Source: Legionella genomosp. 1
GTDB lineage: Bacteria > Pseudomonadota > Gammaproteobacteria > Legionellales > Legionellaceae
Length of the DNA stretch: 6,379 bases
Direction: 5' to 3'
NCBI GenBank assembly: GCA_945901145.1
Contig: CAMDJY010000100.1
Span: 1 to 6,379 of the forward strand
Notes under the pieces: generated by a model
The model's input: only the letters and a program-made list of their open reading frames with translations
What the model was told of the DNA's origin: nothing
Database searches by the model: none
Shown: piece by piece, positions 6,098 to 6,379 of the stretch
Numbering within the stretch: position 1 is the first letter of the stretch
Layout of the letters: the number at the start of each line of letters is the position of its first letter
Position numbers and translations under genes: made by a program

Positions 6098-6379
6098 TTA
6101 TTTTGAAACAATCACCCGTGCTGGGCGAATCACCCGTTCATTCAAAATATAGCCTTTTTGGAAGACAGTTAATACGACATTCGGCGCAACATCAGTAGCA
6201 GGTTGAATCGACATCGCTTCTTGGGTTTGCGGGTCGAACGCCATCCCCAATGGGTCGATTTGTGTCACGCCTGCTTTCTCCAAAGATTCAAGCAACAATT
6301 TCATAGTCAGTTGTAATCCTTGATGTAGCGACGTATCACCTTGCTGTTCTGCCAACACAATGGCTTGTTCCAAACTATC
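6098..6379 (-). CDS. grpE: GrpE nucleotide exchange factor, C-terminal part (5' end outside window)
   Basis: GrpE is the dimeric exchange factor that releases ADP from DnaK and resets the folding cycle. The reading frame runs from the window edge to a TAA at 6100-6098 and gives 93 residues, roughly the second half of a protein of about 190-200. It opens with DSLEQAI, matching the end of the long dimer helix (E. coli has DSLERAL). It continues through the short helices (LTMKLLLESLEKAGV) into the C-terminal beta domain that contacts DnaK, with DPLGMAFDPQTQEAM, VLTVFQKGYILNERVIRPARVIV and a Ser-Lys end. The codon at 6373 is TTG (Leu) and is not a real start. Two positions depart from the usual pattern: Gln instead of His in 'FDP..xHEA' (codon 6223-6221) and Glu instead of Gly or Asp in 'LNxR'. 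The gene sits directly upstream of dnaK, as in many proteobacteria. Confidence 0.95.
   Translation of the reverse strand, partial: DSLEQAIVLAEQQGDTSLHQGLQLTMKLLLESLEKAGVTQIDPLGMAFDPQTQEAMSIQPATDVAPNVVLTVFQKGYILNERVIRPARVIVSK

Noticed and set aside
6371..6373. TTG as a start codon giving a 91-residue protein
   Set aside because: The frame stays open to the window edge and the preceding residues (Asp-Ser) match the GrpE helix, so this codon is an internal Leu of a gene cut by the window.

Overview
The window reads as a conserved housekeeping block from a gammaproteobacterium, moderately AT-rich (hand counts: about 44% G+C in a 300-base sample of metK, 42% in the grxC end, 36% in the ORF after grxC). 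The DnaK, DnaJ and MetK sequences, and the DnaK tail ending in EEVKDDDKK, look most like Legionellales (Legionella/Coxiella relatives). That placement is from memory of the families and was not tested by a search.

Layout: two short plus-strand genes at the left end converge on a long minus-strand cluster. Plus strand: the 3' end of a glutaredoxin gene (grxC-like, 2-202), then a 113-codon ORF (228-569) that looks like the N-terminal part of a phytanoyl-CoA dioxygenase (PhyH) family protein without its iron-binding half. Minus strand, in order of transcription from the right edge: grpE (3' part, 6379-6098), dnaK (6015-4072), dnaJ (4001-2871), carA (2869-1751) and metK (1722-583). No intergenic stretch exceeds 82 bases, and no RNA gene, insertion sequence, CRISPR array or origin was seen.

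Function: GrpE, DnaK and DnaJ form the Hsp70 folding machine (nucleotide exchanger, ATP-driven chaperone, J-domain co-chaperone). They are followed, apparently in the same transcription unit, by the glutaminase subunit of carbamoyl-phosphate synthetase and by S-adenosylmethionine synthetase. A sigma-32-like heat-shock promoter lies in the grpE-dnaK gap, so dnaK can be transcribed separately from grpE. A strong hairpin between dnaK and dnaJ could lower expression of dnaJ-carA-metK relative to dnaK. carA starts one base after the dnaJ stop and lacks a good ribosome binding site, which suggests translational coupling.

No undescribed multi-gene system was found. The points worth a second look are an Asp-to-Val change in the most conserved MetK motif, a Phe beside the CarA nucleophile motif where His is usual, the absence of carB and dapB from this carA neighbourhood, the truncated PhyH-like gene, and the regulatory elements around dnaK.
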